Source of the DNA: Colius striatus
Lineage: Eukaryota > Chordata > Aves > Coliiformes > Coliidae
DNA length: 64,000 nt
Reading direction: 5' to 3'
Assembly (NCBI RefSeq): GCF_028858725.1
Contig: NC_084761.1
Location: 20,800,501 to 20,864,500 of the forward strand
Within the stretch, counting starts at the first letter, position 1, and every line of letters begins with the position of its first letter. Below are positions 1 to 12,300 of this stretch, in pieces. The translations under genes were made by a program, and so were the position numbers. The notes beneath the pieces were generated by a model that was given only the letters and a program-made list of their open reading frames with translations, was not told where the DNA came from and did no database searches.

Positions 1-128
1 GCACTGCCCGGTACGGCGCCGCCCTTCTCCCCCGCGGGGCCCGGCGGCAGCGGCCGGGCAGCCATCGACCCCGAAAGGCTTCCGGACGTACCCCGTCAGC
101 GTTTGGTTTAAAGGAGATCGAGGCTACT
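1..128 (-). promoter_or_regulatory. GC-rich edge of a probable promoter/CpG island (candidate DCK 5' end)
   Basis: The first ~70 bases are GC-rich with many CpG dinucleotides, unlike the AT-rich DNA that follows. A palindromic ETS/GABPA-type core (CTTCCGGA) lies at 79-86, typical of TATA-less housekeeping promoters. On the minus strand an ATG at 65-63 opens a frame that runs off the left edge (about 21 codons, rich in Pro, Gly and Ala), but the base at -3 is T, a weak start context. In human and other vertebrates DCK (deoxycytidine kinase) lies just downstream of MOB1B on the same strand, so its first exon would fall here. That assignment is inference from gene order; no DCK-specific residue is visible. 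Confidence 0.4.
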
Positions 129-805
129 GCATTAGAGAGTTAGTGCACAAACCCCTAAAAACCCTCAAACAGCTGCCCAGTTGGAACCGGTGTTCACCAC
201 CGTACCAGCACAGCGTACACCCGCTGTGGTTCCTGAAGGACCAAGGTAAACAGCAGGAAAAAACTCAAACCTTGACATGAGCGCAGGCTCCCAGGCAGCT
301 GTAATGCTCGCCTTCAATCTGCAAGCTGCAAATGCTGTCCCTCACTCACACCCGTCTCCAGATTTCTGAGGACTGAAGTAAAAGCCAGATTTTTAACCTC
401 AGCCTAATAGCGCAAACTGCTTTCCAGGGGCATGTAAGGAAGACTAAAGAGGGGAGGGGAAGCTTCAGTTACAGTGAGACAAGGTGGAGGGCAGGCAGTG
501 GGACTGGGAGGCGCGGGGGAGGGGAGGAAACCTGGAGTGCTGCAGCTGTCAGGGTCGCAGGAGGCCTTCAGGAGAAAGGGGGAGGGGTGTCAGCAGGGCT
601 AAAAGCTCTATTTCTCCGTTTCCTGTGAAGCTGGTGACCTGAGACATCAACGCTGTGACAGGTCACTCTCCTCATCACAAAGCTTTAAAAACCACCCCGG
701 GCCCAGTGCGAGATGCAGCTGATGTGATACTATACTCATTATCGGACATCCCACACCAAGTGAGCTCCCTGCTAAGTAAATTCAGGTCACAAAACAAGGA
801 AATGA
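129..805. other. Intergenic spacer between the left-edge promoter and the MOB1B 3' end
   Basis: No gene recognised. Around 440-590 there is a purine-rich, G-heavy tract on the plus strand (runs such as GGGGAGGGG) that could be a promoter-proximal Sp1/MAZ-type region for the leftward gene. The small open frame beginning at 655 has no recognisable homology and overlaps the end of the MOB1B 3' UTR, so it is treated as chance. Confidence 0.4.
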
Positions 806-822
806 AAAGGGTATCAGGTTGT

Positions 823-828
823 TTTATT
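823..828 (-). terminator. MOB1B: Distal poly(A) signal of MOB1B (AATAAA)
   Basis: A canonical AATAAA in minus-strand sense is followed within 15-30 bases by a T-rich, GT-containing segment. It is the last well-formed signal before the sequence changes toward the left-edge promoter. Cleavage is expected near 800-810. Another AATAAA at 1018-1013 could be used alternatively. Confidence 0.5.
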
Positions 829-1104
829 GCTATTGTGTCTGCCTGCAATACAAATATTCACACATTCAGACAAGGCAATTACAAAAATCTAATCTGTATG
901 TGTAATGGTTGTATGTGTACAATATACAGAAAAAAAATCTATCTACAAGTAGAAGATAATTTAGAAACAAGTTAAAGAAGGAAATAAAGACAATCATGGT
1001 CAAACATAGCTATTTATTTCTCTTATAAACAGCCTTCAGTTTCTTATTGAAAAAACCTAGAATTTAAATATTTTCTCCCATCACATACAACAATCTGTAT
1101 ACAT

Positions 1105-1112
1105 TATGTACA
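1105..1112 (-). promoter_or_regulatory. Candidate Pumilio response element in MOB1B 3' UTR
   Basis: In MOB1B mRNA sense this reads TGTACATA, matching the Pumilio consensus UGUANAUA. It is about 280 bases upstream of the distal poly(A) signal. Binding is inferred from the motif only, and such 8-mers occur by chance in AT-rich UTRs. Confidence 0.3.
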
Positions 1113-1969
1113 ACTCTCAAATAAACATGTTGCAGATTTTCAGACATTCAACTTTTTTTTAACTCAAAAGCTGTTTTCATTTATAACTAAAATATCAATC
1201 AGTGACTACAAACTGAAGCGATATTGGCACAGTTAGCTTACAGTAAGGGTTCTCATCTTGCATTTTACATTTTACAACACATTTTCTCCCATATGTTTTA
1301 GGATTCTTAAGAAGGAGGAAAGGTTAGTGTTGCTTTTGGAATATCTCCTTTTTTTCGCTTCAAAAATGGCCTTTTATTGAAACTTCATTCACTTTCATTG
1401 CATTCTTCTCTCTTCCACTGCACATCAAGGTATGTGCTTCTCAGTACTAAGCAACACCACCTCAGCATACCGAAGCAGTAAAATAGCCATGAAAATAAGT
1501 GTTCCCTCCGTAACACGTCTCTGAAAAATGTCAGAAGTTGCAAACGTACAAAAATAATAAGTATAGTTTAGTGGCTATAAAAATTAATTTCCCCTAAAAA
1601 TACAATACTCTATGAACAATTCAGGGAATTGATTCTTCAAACAAAACCATTATTTGATATTTACCTAGACTGCAATCTTCACCTGGTAAGAGGAAATGGA
1701 AAGAAAAGCGGGGAAATAAAAAGGTTTAACACTTAAAATAACCAATGTTAGTCTCATCTTAGGAGAGAAGATATTCAGGAAAAGACGCCACAGGCATTTG
1801 TAAAACTGCTAGTGGTTTGAGTAGCGCAGTTTGGAAAAAAAAAGAACTGACATCAGCAGTGAAGGAAACAAGGTTGATGGTAACAGAGAATCTTCTCGTG
1901 GAAGAAAAGCCAGGACTCTTTGTGTTTGTGCTGCAGCTTTTTAAACAGTCCAACTAAAAGACGGCAGTT

Positions 1970-1977
1970 TATATACA
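1970..1977 (-). promoter_or_regulatory. Second candidate Pumilio response element in MOB1B 3' UTR
   Basis: In mRNA sense this reads TGTATATA, again an exact UGUANAUA match. Together with the site at 1105-1112 it gives two copies in the last 1.2 kb of the transcript. No functional evidence is available from sequence. Confidence 0.3.
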
Positions 1978-4900
1978 GTAATACAGCACTCTGGCAGGTA
2001 GGAAGTGGGGAGAGAGTAACAAGAAAAAGAACAACCACCCCAAATGGATGTGTTTATAGTAAAACTGTGTCTGGTGATTCAAAAGAAAGGGAGATGGGGA
2101 GAGAAACAAAGGAACAATCTGAAAAGTAAGTAAAGTCCATAGCAGCAAATAGGTATCCTTACCTGTTAAATAAGTGTGAGGGAGACTGGGAAAGTGTTCA
2201 GTTCCTAAATACTGAATAAGGACAGTGCTCCTCTGTATCTTAGAGTAAAAGCAAAAGTTCAAAGCTCTACATTGCATAGTAAGCAGTAAAATAAACTTGA
2301 TACTTGCAGATGGGCCATCTGCTCCTTGAAACCTGTTTTCTCCCTTCATCTACCATTCAGCTACCTGCAACAGCAGAACGTGCCATTTTTACTTTTTATT
2401 TCCATGAATAACTGGTACCTCTGACTCTAATTTGAACAACTTGAAAAATTCTTTCTGTGAACATCATGTATCCACACTGTCTAAACAGTGTCAACATTGG
2501 CAACAGTGGCTGAACTTGATGAACTTAGCAGTTTGCCCCATCCTGTCTCGAGGTAGATGACCTCCTGAAGTTACCACCCAAATCACTGACACGGTCTAAT
2601 ACGCTGGTAGCTGAAAAACACCACAAACTATAGAACTTCAAGGCCCTATTACAATGGAAGGCCTCAGCCAGCACCGGCAGCCCAGCCTGGTTTATCTCTA
2701 CCAGCACCTTCTGCTCCCTGTGACAAGAGAGCTAAAGGTTTTTGTCTCCAAGAGGCTGTGATGCCTAAGAGAGTCCATCTGCAGCGTGGGCCTAGAGCAG
2801 TGCAGGGTTGTTCAGGGTTCATTTCTCTGGGTTTAGTTGAGGGGTAAGAGGGCGTCCTCCTCTTCTCCCTCAACAAATGCACTATTTGATAAACACATTC
2901 ACCAGATCCAGATTCTGGTTGTGCAACATGGCAACTTTTGTTTAACGTTTCAATGTGCCCTTACTTCACGAGTGTAAACACACATCAAGGTCTGGTCCCA
3001 CAGCTTTCTGAAGCAAAAAAAAATTTAAAAGCTGCATAGGGATACTAAATCCCAAACACTGCATACATATCTTTAATGTTATTTTCAAGTGTTGTATGTA
3101 TAATTAAACAATGTGTTCATACAGCTGTCAGGCAAATCATGATCTCCAAGCTTTTATTACATACCTAGAAACTATTCTGTGTTTTCTACTGTCAGATATT
3201 AAATACAAAGATTATACTATCCATGTAAGACTTTTTTTTTTTTACATAACACATTCTGATTCCAATTGGCTGAACTGCTGCACATGCCTCAGTTTCTAGA
3301 ATTAGCTGTTTAAAAGGAAGAACAACAACAAAATCCCAACCTTCTGGAGCAGAAGCATGCCAAAAAAAGACAAGTACTGCACTTGTATCACTCCAAGCAA
3401 ATTCTCATTTCTAAACATTTTTCTTCCGAGTTTCTTGCTGGTACATGACATCAAACCCATGAAACAGCTTTAAATCTAATGGAGGATCTCTCCTATTTAG
3501 CACCCTGGAGCAGGCTTCTGCCATTCTCCCTCTCACATCTTGCTATGTTGTGATAACCTGATCTTTAGCACAGGCTGAAAGGCTCCTCTCCAGTAAGCAC
3601 TATTACACAGTAAAGCTGCACACACAGCCTCTTGAGCAGCACTGACTCAACTCAGCCAAGCAGTTTTCATTGGAAGGTTTACAGGACTTTTCAATGTCAA
3701 ACCACATCTGCAGCTTCTATAGCTGGAAATTTTCAGTCATTAAACACTCCTCAGCTATAAGCACCTATGAAAGGCCGTGTGTGTAAGATCACGTTCTTAA
3801 ATTCAGCTTCTGGCATGACTGGAGTCTTGCTTAAAATCATGCGGTTGAAATTTGGGATTTAAGTTGCTTCTGCATAGTCTGGTGGATGCTGACCACTCTC
3901 TCAACTCTGCAAAGTCTTCTGAGTTATCCCGTCCTGAATTAAGAGAGGCCTCCAACCCTGCACCAAAGCTAGCACTGCCATACTACTGCTCCCACACCAG
4001 GCTGAAGCAGTCACATCCAGATCCATGTCAAGTATGTTACTCGGTTAAAAACAATCCTGCACCTGCTAAGAAACCAGGAATGATGCATTACAGTCTATAG
4101 AAGCACGGCATTCCCAGCTACCTTGTCAAATACACCATACAATATGTAAAAAGGACAGTGCCTACCAAAGAAATGCTTTTTTCTCCAACTGTTCAACTGT
4201 TGCCTAGTCCAACACATTGGATATTGTGCCCATAGGAGTTCCTTCCTTCTTATCAGCCTATTACTAGACTCCAGACAAAAGCATCTAGGTGCTACAGCAC
4301 TCACTGACTCTTCCACTAACCAACAGAATTGCATAGGGAAATCCAATGCTTGCCAGATCAGATTTGTCCTACCATCAGGACTTGACAAAAGCACTTGAAT
4401 GAATACTGCAGTTTAAACAGACTAGGAAATTTAACTCTATGGAAGATAACCTAGTTCTTAAAATAACCTTCAGATGCTTGTAAAATACATAATTTGAACT
4501 CAGAAGTAGTGATTCTAGTCTCCCAAATGTCTGTATGTTTATCACCGTGCTTAGATGTTTATTAGCTGGCTCTACTAATGGCCACTTAGATATTTTGCAG
4601 CCTGCTGCACAGAATTTTCCACTTGACTCAGCATTTTCAGTCAAGCAAAGGAGCACAAAATGTAACCTCAACGGTTCTGCCACATACTAATCTCAGCTTC
4701 ACCTGTTAAGCTCAGGAGTTCAAGAGGCAGTCTAGCATACACCAACCAATTGAGGTTTTCATGGTTTTCAGTCTAAAAATGGTGGTTTTGCAGAGTCACA
4801 ATCTAGCAGAGCCTAGCAACATTAACCACCTAGCGCACTGTTTTTGACAACTAGTAATGTCATGGGATAACACACTGCAGAACCTAATACTGATTTATTT

Positions 4901-6243
4901 GAATCCCAAGTACAATGGCTTTGACAAGATCTAGAAATGAACCAGAGAGCCAGTCATATGGGCTTCTGCAATGGGAAACCTGACTGATGCAGCTGCAGCA
5001 GAAATGTCCAAATCTGCGGATCACCCCAGAGGTTAATGTGTCACAGGCAATCCTCATTTCTGGTTTGAGAAAAACACAAGGCTAGAGAGGCAAATACACT
5101 AACCCAGGCAGTGAAGAAGGCCACATTTTCATTAGGTTTTCTCAGAAACAGAAGATGTACTTAAATCACAAACCACTAAAAATTCACCAGTATGTTGCTA
5201 TTACTTTACCCAGCTGCTGCAGCTTCCTGAAGACGGGCTGCAATTCTAAAGAGTGAGAACACTCTCATGCTAACGTAAGTGATTCATGAAATGATACTCC
5301 TTCCAAGATACATTACCTACCATAGAAAACACTGGTCACCAGAGCTCATCCACAGAGCTAGGTTTTTTAATTCGTAACTGAAACATAATTTCACTAGTTA
5401 TTTTTCAGTGCATTTTTTAGAGATTTTTCATTAACTGTATTTGTGCAAAGTAACCATTCGTTTGGCAAATGCTAGGAAACTTAACACAAGTGACAGACCC
5501 AAGTTGATGCTTCCCTGTTAAAAAAATAAAAGCAACTATGCAAAGCCAAAACCAGTGGCAACAGACATGTAACTACTTGCTAAACACACATTCTTTGTGA
5601 TTTTGACACTACCTTCATCATTTCCCTTTAGTGACTAGAACTTCATCATTTCTCTTTATATGAAATATCTAGTTTTGAAAAATTCTATATTAATCTCTAA
5701 AAAAATAAGACAAGTACTTGTATTAAAAGCTGGAGATCATTGATTTTGGTAAGTTATGGCTTTTTTTTAGTGTAAGCATATTTCTTTTTCTAAAGCAAGT
5801 ATCAGTAAGTGTCCTGGGTGTTAGTTCATATTTTCTGTTTCCAGCAATGTTCAGTATTGTATGTGCTTTGCACCTCAGAAGTGAGTCTGCCAAGGCACTT
5901 AAGAGAATGTAAGCAAGTCTTTCAGGGACTTCATGAGAATGGGCTATCACTGACACAATACAAGAACCCATCCACCAGCAGAGTCAATCCCCCAACCAAG
6001 CATGTTTCCTTTATAAACACTCAGCACCTGCTAAAATTCCACAATGAATAACATTGATCAAAAAAAATGCTATTTACCACGTGTCACTAACAGATAAAGG
6101 ATTTCCCCTAATAAAAGCACAGAAAGTAGATCTTTGCTGTCATCAGTAACAGCACAGCTTTTTGTTTTTAAAAAAAACAACAAATGAACACAAACCAAAT
6201 ACCACACTAAAGAAACAAGTGACTTCAAGAAATCCTCTTCTTT

Positions 6244-6321
6244 TTATCTGTCCTTAGAGGTGAGTTTTTCAATCAGTTCTTGAAGTGGTGCAAGTTCTCT
6301 TCGATCAATAAGGTTGAATTC
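6244..6321 (-). CDS. MOB1B: MOB1B last coding exon
   Basis: After acceptor CTACAG, 78 bases encode [20 protein letters not shown] then TSKDR and a TAA stop. The ending LTSKDR matches MOB1B, whereas MOB1A has LGSKDR. The exon continues into the 3' UTR. Confidence 0.96.
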   Translation of the reverse strand, partial: EFNLIDRRELAPLQELIEKLTSKDR

Positions 6322-9300
6322 CTGTAGCAAGGATGAAGAGAAAGACATAAATACAGAGGTTTTTTATGTGCAGCTTATGTTAGGAGTCTTATTCAGAGAG
6401 AAGTTATTTAGTAGAAGGCTCTTTGAGTCCAGGCTTAGCCACTTGCCATTAGCTGATTAGCAGAGTTCAATTGCCTACAGCTTTTTCCCCCCACTTAAAG
6501 GAAGGAAACATAACAAGACATAAGCTTTTTTAATAAGCTGGGAGCAGGGAGAAACAGAGCTTTGAAACAAGCACACCATTTCAACCTAGCTTCAGATGCC
6601 GTCCTCCCTCTTTACTTAGGAATTACTGTTCTACTGAATTATTTGGTAGAGAACACTTTCTGGTATTCAATTTTGTAGCAAACAAATACTTTGTTGAAAC
6701 CTTTTCCATTCTTTGAATACTTCTAGCAGCAAATATACATGAAAATGGAGGGAGACAGTATCTTAGGGTCCTGGATGTGTTAACTCTCCTACAAACCTAA
6801 GAGCTGTTAAGAAACTGAAGGGGCATTACTTTGACAGATTACTTTGTTCCAGAATATAATTGTAACCAAAACGCTCCTGCCACGCTTACCTGAACAAAAA
6901 ATATAAAGTGCTTGAAAGAAGTGTTAAGGTGTGCCTCTTCCTGCAGCTGGATCACTGGATCAAAGTGTTGGTGATAAATGTGAGCATAAACTCTGAAAAG
7001 ACGTTTTAAAATTGTCTTTGCCACTGACATGAAATTCTTTGGGAACGGTACACCTAGAAATAAGAAAACCAATGGCTTATTTTTAAACGCCTATGCCATG
7101 TTCACCTATTTTGAAAGCTACTATACCCGAACCCTACTTCTCGCACAAGAAAGGCTGTTTGTTTCTGTCAGCAATTCTGTCTGTAAATCACACAACATAC
7201 TTAGGCTGAAGCTCACGGAAAGACTGGAAGGGAAGCATGTCTCCCCTCAGTAGACTCACAGCTCATCAAGTTTTTTATCCAAGACAAATCTGACTACACT
7301 TGTAGGTTTCCGCGTTCCCTGAAGAGCTTTCTCTGACCAAGAATCTTCCTCACTTCTGGTTAGATACCCAAATATGGTATCTAACACCCTCTGAGTGCCT
7401 TTGACTGCCTATGCAGATACAAGGAAGTCTCCTGTAGGTGCTGAGCCTACAATGGCTCCATGCATATGTCCAAGACACCACAGGGTACTCCAAGTGACAC
7501 CAGATACCTTTCTGTAGGTAACTGAAACAAGCTTTGGTATCAGCCATTGAGTTTTATACTTTTCTTGACTCAAGTGAAATCAGAAATAGGCTCTCTTCTG
7601 GCTGTCTCCTGACCAATAAAGAGAGTCCTGTTTCCATCCTGCTTATCAGCATCCCTTAGCCAGAGGCTACTGCTTTTGTAACTGCCCACTGAGGTACTCA
7701 GCATGCTCCTTTCAATCATTTCAGCGAAAATGACCCAGGACAGGTAAAATCAGTTTGAAGAGCACATATTTGTCAGTCTACAAGTTTTATTAAAATTGGT
7801 TAGGAAGCAGCAATGGGCTACTGGGAGCAATAATCTCTTTAGTTGACACACCCGCAGGCTAAAAAAAAAGAAAAAAAAAGGTATGTATGAACCATCTAAA
7901 ACTATTAAATTTGTCTAGCTTCTCTTCACATAGCAGTTCTCCCACTTCTTCTGAAGTCCTTCCAGTCGCTGAAGTCCTGTCTGAAGGCCAGAGGCCCAAG
8001 CTGGATGATGTAAGGCAATCATGATCTCACCAGTGCTTTAAAACCCTCTCAATAACATTTTTGTACTCCTACTTCAGTTTGCCCTGCTTACACGTACATC
8101 ACATTTCATTCACTGGCTGCTGCAGCACACGGGAAGTTCATATTTAGTTGGTTATTCATTGTGTCTTTAAGTCTCTTTCCAAATTGCTACCTTTCAAAAA
8201 TATATCTTATTAAAAGAAAAAAAAAAGCGTTCAGCAAAGTATATGCTGCAGTCAAAGAATCATCAAGCCCTGATGTAGTCCTCTGAATATAACTTTAATA
8301 TTAACTATTTAGTATCATCCCTATTAGTGGGCCTCTACCCTAGCTCTGAACCTCACCCTGAATGCCATAGTATGTGAAGAAACCATGCTCACATCCCTGA
8401 GCAAGGAAGATTTCACTTCTTGTCACTTCTCTCCAAACTAACCAGCCTTCTCTGCCTATCTGCTTAACTGTAAGTCAAAACAAATGCCACTTCATTCTGA
8501 CAGGTGGCCTTGTTTCTCTGAAGAGACTTACTGAAAATGTGTCAAATGCTTCAGAAGTTAGTCACAAAATAAAAGCAATTAAGAGAACTCCTTTTTTTCT
8601 ATGGCAGTTCATAAGCCTATGAGTAGTAGTGTGCTGGAAACCTGCCAATTAGCAGCTTTAGAACAAATAGTCCTTCCTGCTTCTAGAAGCAGGGTTTTCC
8701 TCTTGCTATCATTTCCAAACTGGTGATGGTTCATTATTTTCCTCCTGCTTTTCTGAAGGAAACTTCTTTCAAAAAAAAAAAAAATCTTTCACCTTCACTG
8801 CAAAAGAAAACTCATTAAGATCAAAGATGTAATTCAGCTTCTTTGGAGGTAAGGCCTAGGAAAAGTTCCTTATGAAAACCAAACATCCTTCCTGCATCAA
8901 AAAGCTGCCAGTTTGTACCAATTACTGATTTTAACAGTTTGAGACCTTCTCTCTTATTTCTAAAGAAATGACCTGCTGTTCAAAATGGTTTTTAAAAATC
9001 ATTTTTGGTCAACAGTTATTCAATATAAACTCTACTTCCCACATTCAAAACTGTGATAAATGTTTATTAGGATTATTAACACTTCAATCAGAATTCATGT
9101 ATTACCACATAAAAAGCATCTTAGGAGATAAAAGTGCTTTTATACATATATATATATATATATATGATGTAACCTTTTAAAGTTGTCCTTATCAGTCATT
9201 TAGGAGATCTTTTAATGCTACAAGACTTGGCAACTGTAATCCACATATATTGTTAAATTTTACTCATTTACTTTACCTATTTTAGAAGGAAATAGCGTTT

Positions 9301-12300
9301 CATCATCCAGCTGATCCTGGACCCAAGTCATCAGGTAATCAATGTACTTTGGTGCAGAGCACTTAATTGGTTTCTTTATGTTTGTCCCATCTGCCCAGTG
9401 GTACTCGTATCTGGGTTGGGACAACAACAAGAAGACGTTTCTTAACACAATTGAATCATTCATATCAAGGCCTGGAAGGCTGCTCTTCCTGCTCCACTCC
9501 CTTTACTCCCACATCCTCCCATAGCCCTCCCTTGAAACTAAGGTCCAAATGCTCTCGAGTCATCAGCAGCTGCTTACATCTCCCCACTACAATCCTGCTT
9601 CATCTGACTCTCTTCTTCAATCTGTGAAGACCTTTGGAAACATCATCCTTCACAGTACAAATCAGTTGCAATGCTCCTGCCGAAAAGCACATGGGCTGCC
9701 TGCAGTCAATCCCACATCCCTGTACCTCCAAAGGCACTCAAAAACCGATCAGTTGGTTTCCAAACCCTGAAAGGCCATAAGCTACTATTTTTAAAACTTA
9801 CTTTTTTATCCCTTCCAAAAGAAAAAACATTTCAGCCTGTTAAGTTGAAACACCAAGAAGTTAAATGAGATTCTCACATAAATAAAAGCTGAGGTCCAAG
9901 GCTCAAATTGGTGGAGGTAATTGACTGATTTCCTCTGTGAAATTTCACCCCCATCAGCCCTCTTCACCTCCACTGGTAGAGAACTGCAAAGCAACTGGCA
10001 ATGCTCAACATTTGTAACAGCTGCCTGCCAGTCACATCAGACGCAGAAAATTTATACAATTTCTCTACCTTTGAAAATCTAAAAGGTTTTGCATAACTGA
10101 GTGCCAGACTACACTGACTGTTGCCAGAGATCCCAAATTAAAATTGTATGAGATGAAAGAAACTCTGAGGTAGGCTAATGCCAAGAAATATTATTACAAA
10201 ACTGGTAGCAGTATAAAGCGCCTTTCAGATGGCAGTTAAAAATAAAGGTTCTAGACTGAACAATCCTTAGAAAAGGTTTCTCTCAGACAGTCCTAATGCT
10301 ACCATGCAGTTCACAAAGATTCAGAAAAATCTGTTTCAAGTTAGACCACTAACTCATTTGATAGTTGCAGGCCAGTCACTGTCTTTCAGATTCAATTAGG
10401 TAAGGCAATACAAGTTTATAGGTCACCAACATCACTACAGAACAGCAGAATGTGTGCTCTTTTTATCCTTTTCCATTCACAGAGCTAGTAACATTGACAT
10501 CTTAGGTAGCTCGTTTAACAAGGAGATTCCAGCATCATTCACTTTACAGTAATCACTTTCACTTCAGGAATTTAAAAATCAAAGGAAAATGTATTAAACA
10601 GCATATATTTCATGCACAACTGGACAGAAAGAAATTAGAAGGGAACAGAAATTTTTACTGGCTTGGGGAACGTTATTCATTCAGGTCCAGACACAGAATA
10701 AGACGGTTAATCTTGGGTACACACAGCTTAAAAAACTAAACACGCCTAACATTACGGTCTGACAAGACCGGCTTTCAAGTAAATCACAGTGTTTCTGTCT
10801 TGCTGAGTACAAATACACACATCTTAATATTCTTTGTCAGTCTGTAACATCTGAGCAGTTTCTTCCCATCAGCACAGAGCTAGACATAGCCCTCTCTTTT
10901 AGATCCCAGCACAGTATCGTCTCCCACCTTGTGTTTAAATCAGCCAGCCTTGCTCAGCCAACCAGCGCTGCTGCAGAACAGCTATCTGTGGGACCAGCCT
11001 ACTGCCAGGTCAGAAACCAAAAGGACTGCTGAGCTCTGCAGCTCTGAAATCCTCCCTCCCTCCTCTTTTAAAAATACAGCATTTCAAATAAACCAACCAA
11101 ATCATACAAGGACAGTGATGTCAGCTCAGCTTCACAGGAAACATACCCACTTTATCTACAAGTTTGGTTCTTTTTCTTTTAAAAAAGAATTATAAATAAT
11201 GTCAGTATTATTCCTTGATGTTATTAATATAGGTGTTATTAATATTTCATAATTTCATGGAGTGTGCTCAATTTGATTGTTATATCTTAGCCCAGTAGTA
11301 GCATACCACAATGCCTGGGCTGCAGCAACCACTGTTGAAACTTTCCCTTGCTGTCTCCAACTAGTATTATACAGATGCTGGGGAAAGGTCTTCTATTTTA
11401 AAGATCATACACATCAGTTTATGCAAAGTTTAACTGTATCTGATATATCTGGCTCCTCATTTTGTTTAACAAATGTAGCTTTGTCAGAACAGTTACTGGG
11501 AGAACATGTTCACAACAAATGTCTGAGTGATTACGAGCATGCTGCTCACAATGCTATAAGAAGATGCCATTTTTGTAATCACAACAAATCAGAAGGTCTG
11601 AAAGCATTTCAAAATTGTATCTCAAAACACATGCAAAAACTCCATACATACTGAATGGACTACCATGTGTCTGGATTTCTGAAAAATCAGTATTCCTCAC
11701 CATCCGGTATTACTCGAATATTGAGACTGATGTGGTATTAACATAGGACAAATACCAACACTTAGGTGAGGTTCCAAGTTCAGTCTGGAGATAGCCTAAG
11801 ACAACAAACTGACATGTCAAAATGCTTGGGGTTTGCAAGAGAGGGGAAAATGAACTCTTCCTACAAAACTAAATACATCACTGAAAACAAATCAAGAATC
11901 CTAGCCCAACTTCTTAAACAAAACAGGAAAACCAAACACACACAAAAAATGCCCACATATTAGGATCATTTGAACTTCTACAGAAAATGAAGGGCAAAAT
12001 CATTTCTCTAGCCAAAGCTTGTGAGCAAACACCTTCAGCTCTGGCAATAGAAACAAATGACCTTATCATGAGAGGCAGTTCCTTTGCAGAAAACACATTT
12101 TTAGAAACCTCTGCAGTTTAGTAGAGGTTTAACAGCAAAACAATATAGGAAGGATAGAGTAAGAAATCCACAGCTCTCTTCAGCAAGTGCAGAGGAAAAG
12201 CTAAGAAACCCAAACAACTCTGATAGAATTCTCTCATACTAATAAACACAAATTATTTGCCATCTGTAAACAGAAAGCCCAACTAAGCGATATTCTCTAG

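Larger units (their letters stand above)
806..6243 (-). other. MOB1B: MOB1B 3' untranslated region (about 5.4 kb)
   Basis: The stretch runs on the minus strand from the MOB1B stop codon to the last plausible poly(A) signal, AATAAA at 828-823. About 20 bases downstream of that signal is a T/GT-rich segment, as expected of a cleavage region. The DNA is AT-rich and without introns or recognised repeats. Its length fits the known long 3' UTR of mammalian MOB1B. Further AATAAA copies in sense orientation, for example at 1018-1013, could give shorter transcripts. Two Pumilio-type elements lie near the distal end. The exact end is inferred and needs RNA evidence. Confidence 0.6.
7054..9276 (-). other. 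MOB1B intron 4
   Basis: A 2.2-kb GT-AG intron. It holds a degraded CR1-like stretch near 7950-8200 and a TA dinucleotide repeat at 9145-9165. A short open frame at 7029-7253 overlaps exon 5 antisense and is not credible. Confidence 0.85.

Noticed and set aside
11277-11654. 125-codon open frame in MOB1B intron 3 with [11 protein letters not shown], suggestive of a zinc finger
   Set aside because: A single short Cys/His cluster without the spacing of a known finger; no other support for a gene.
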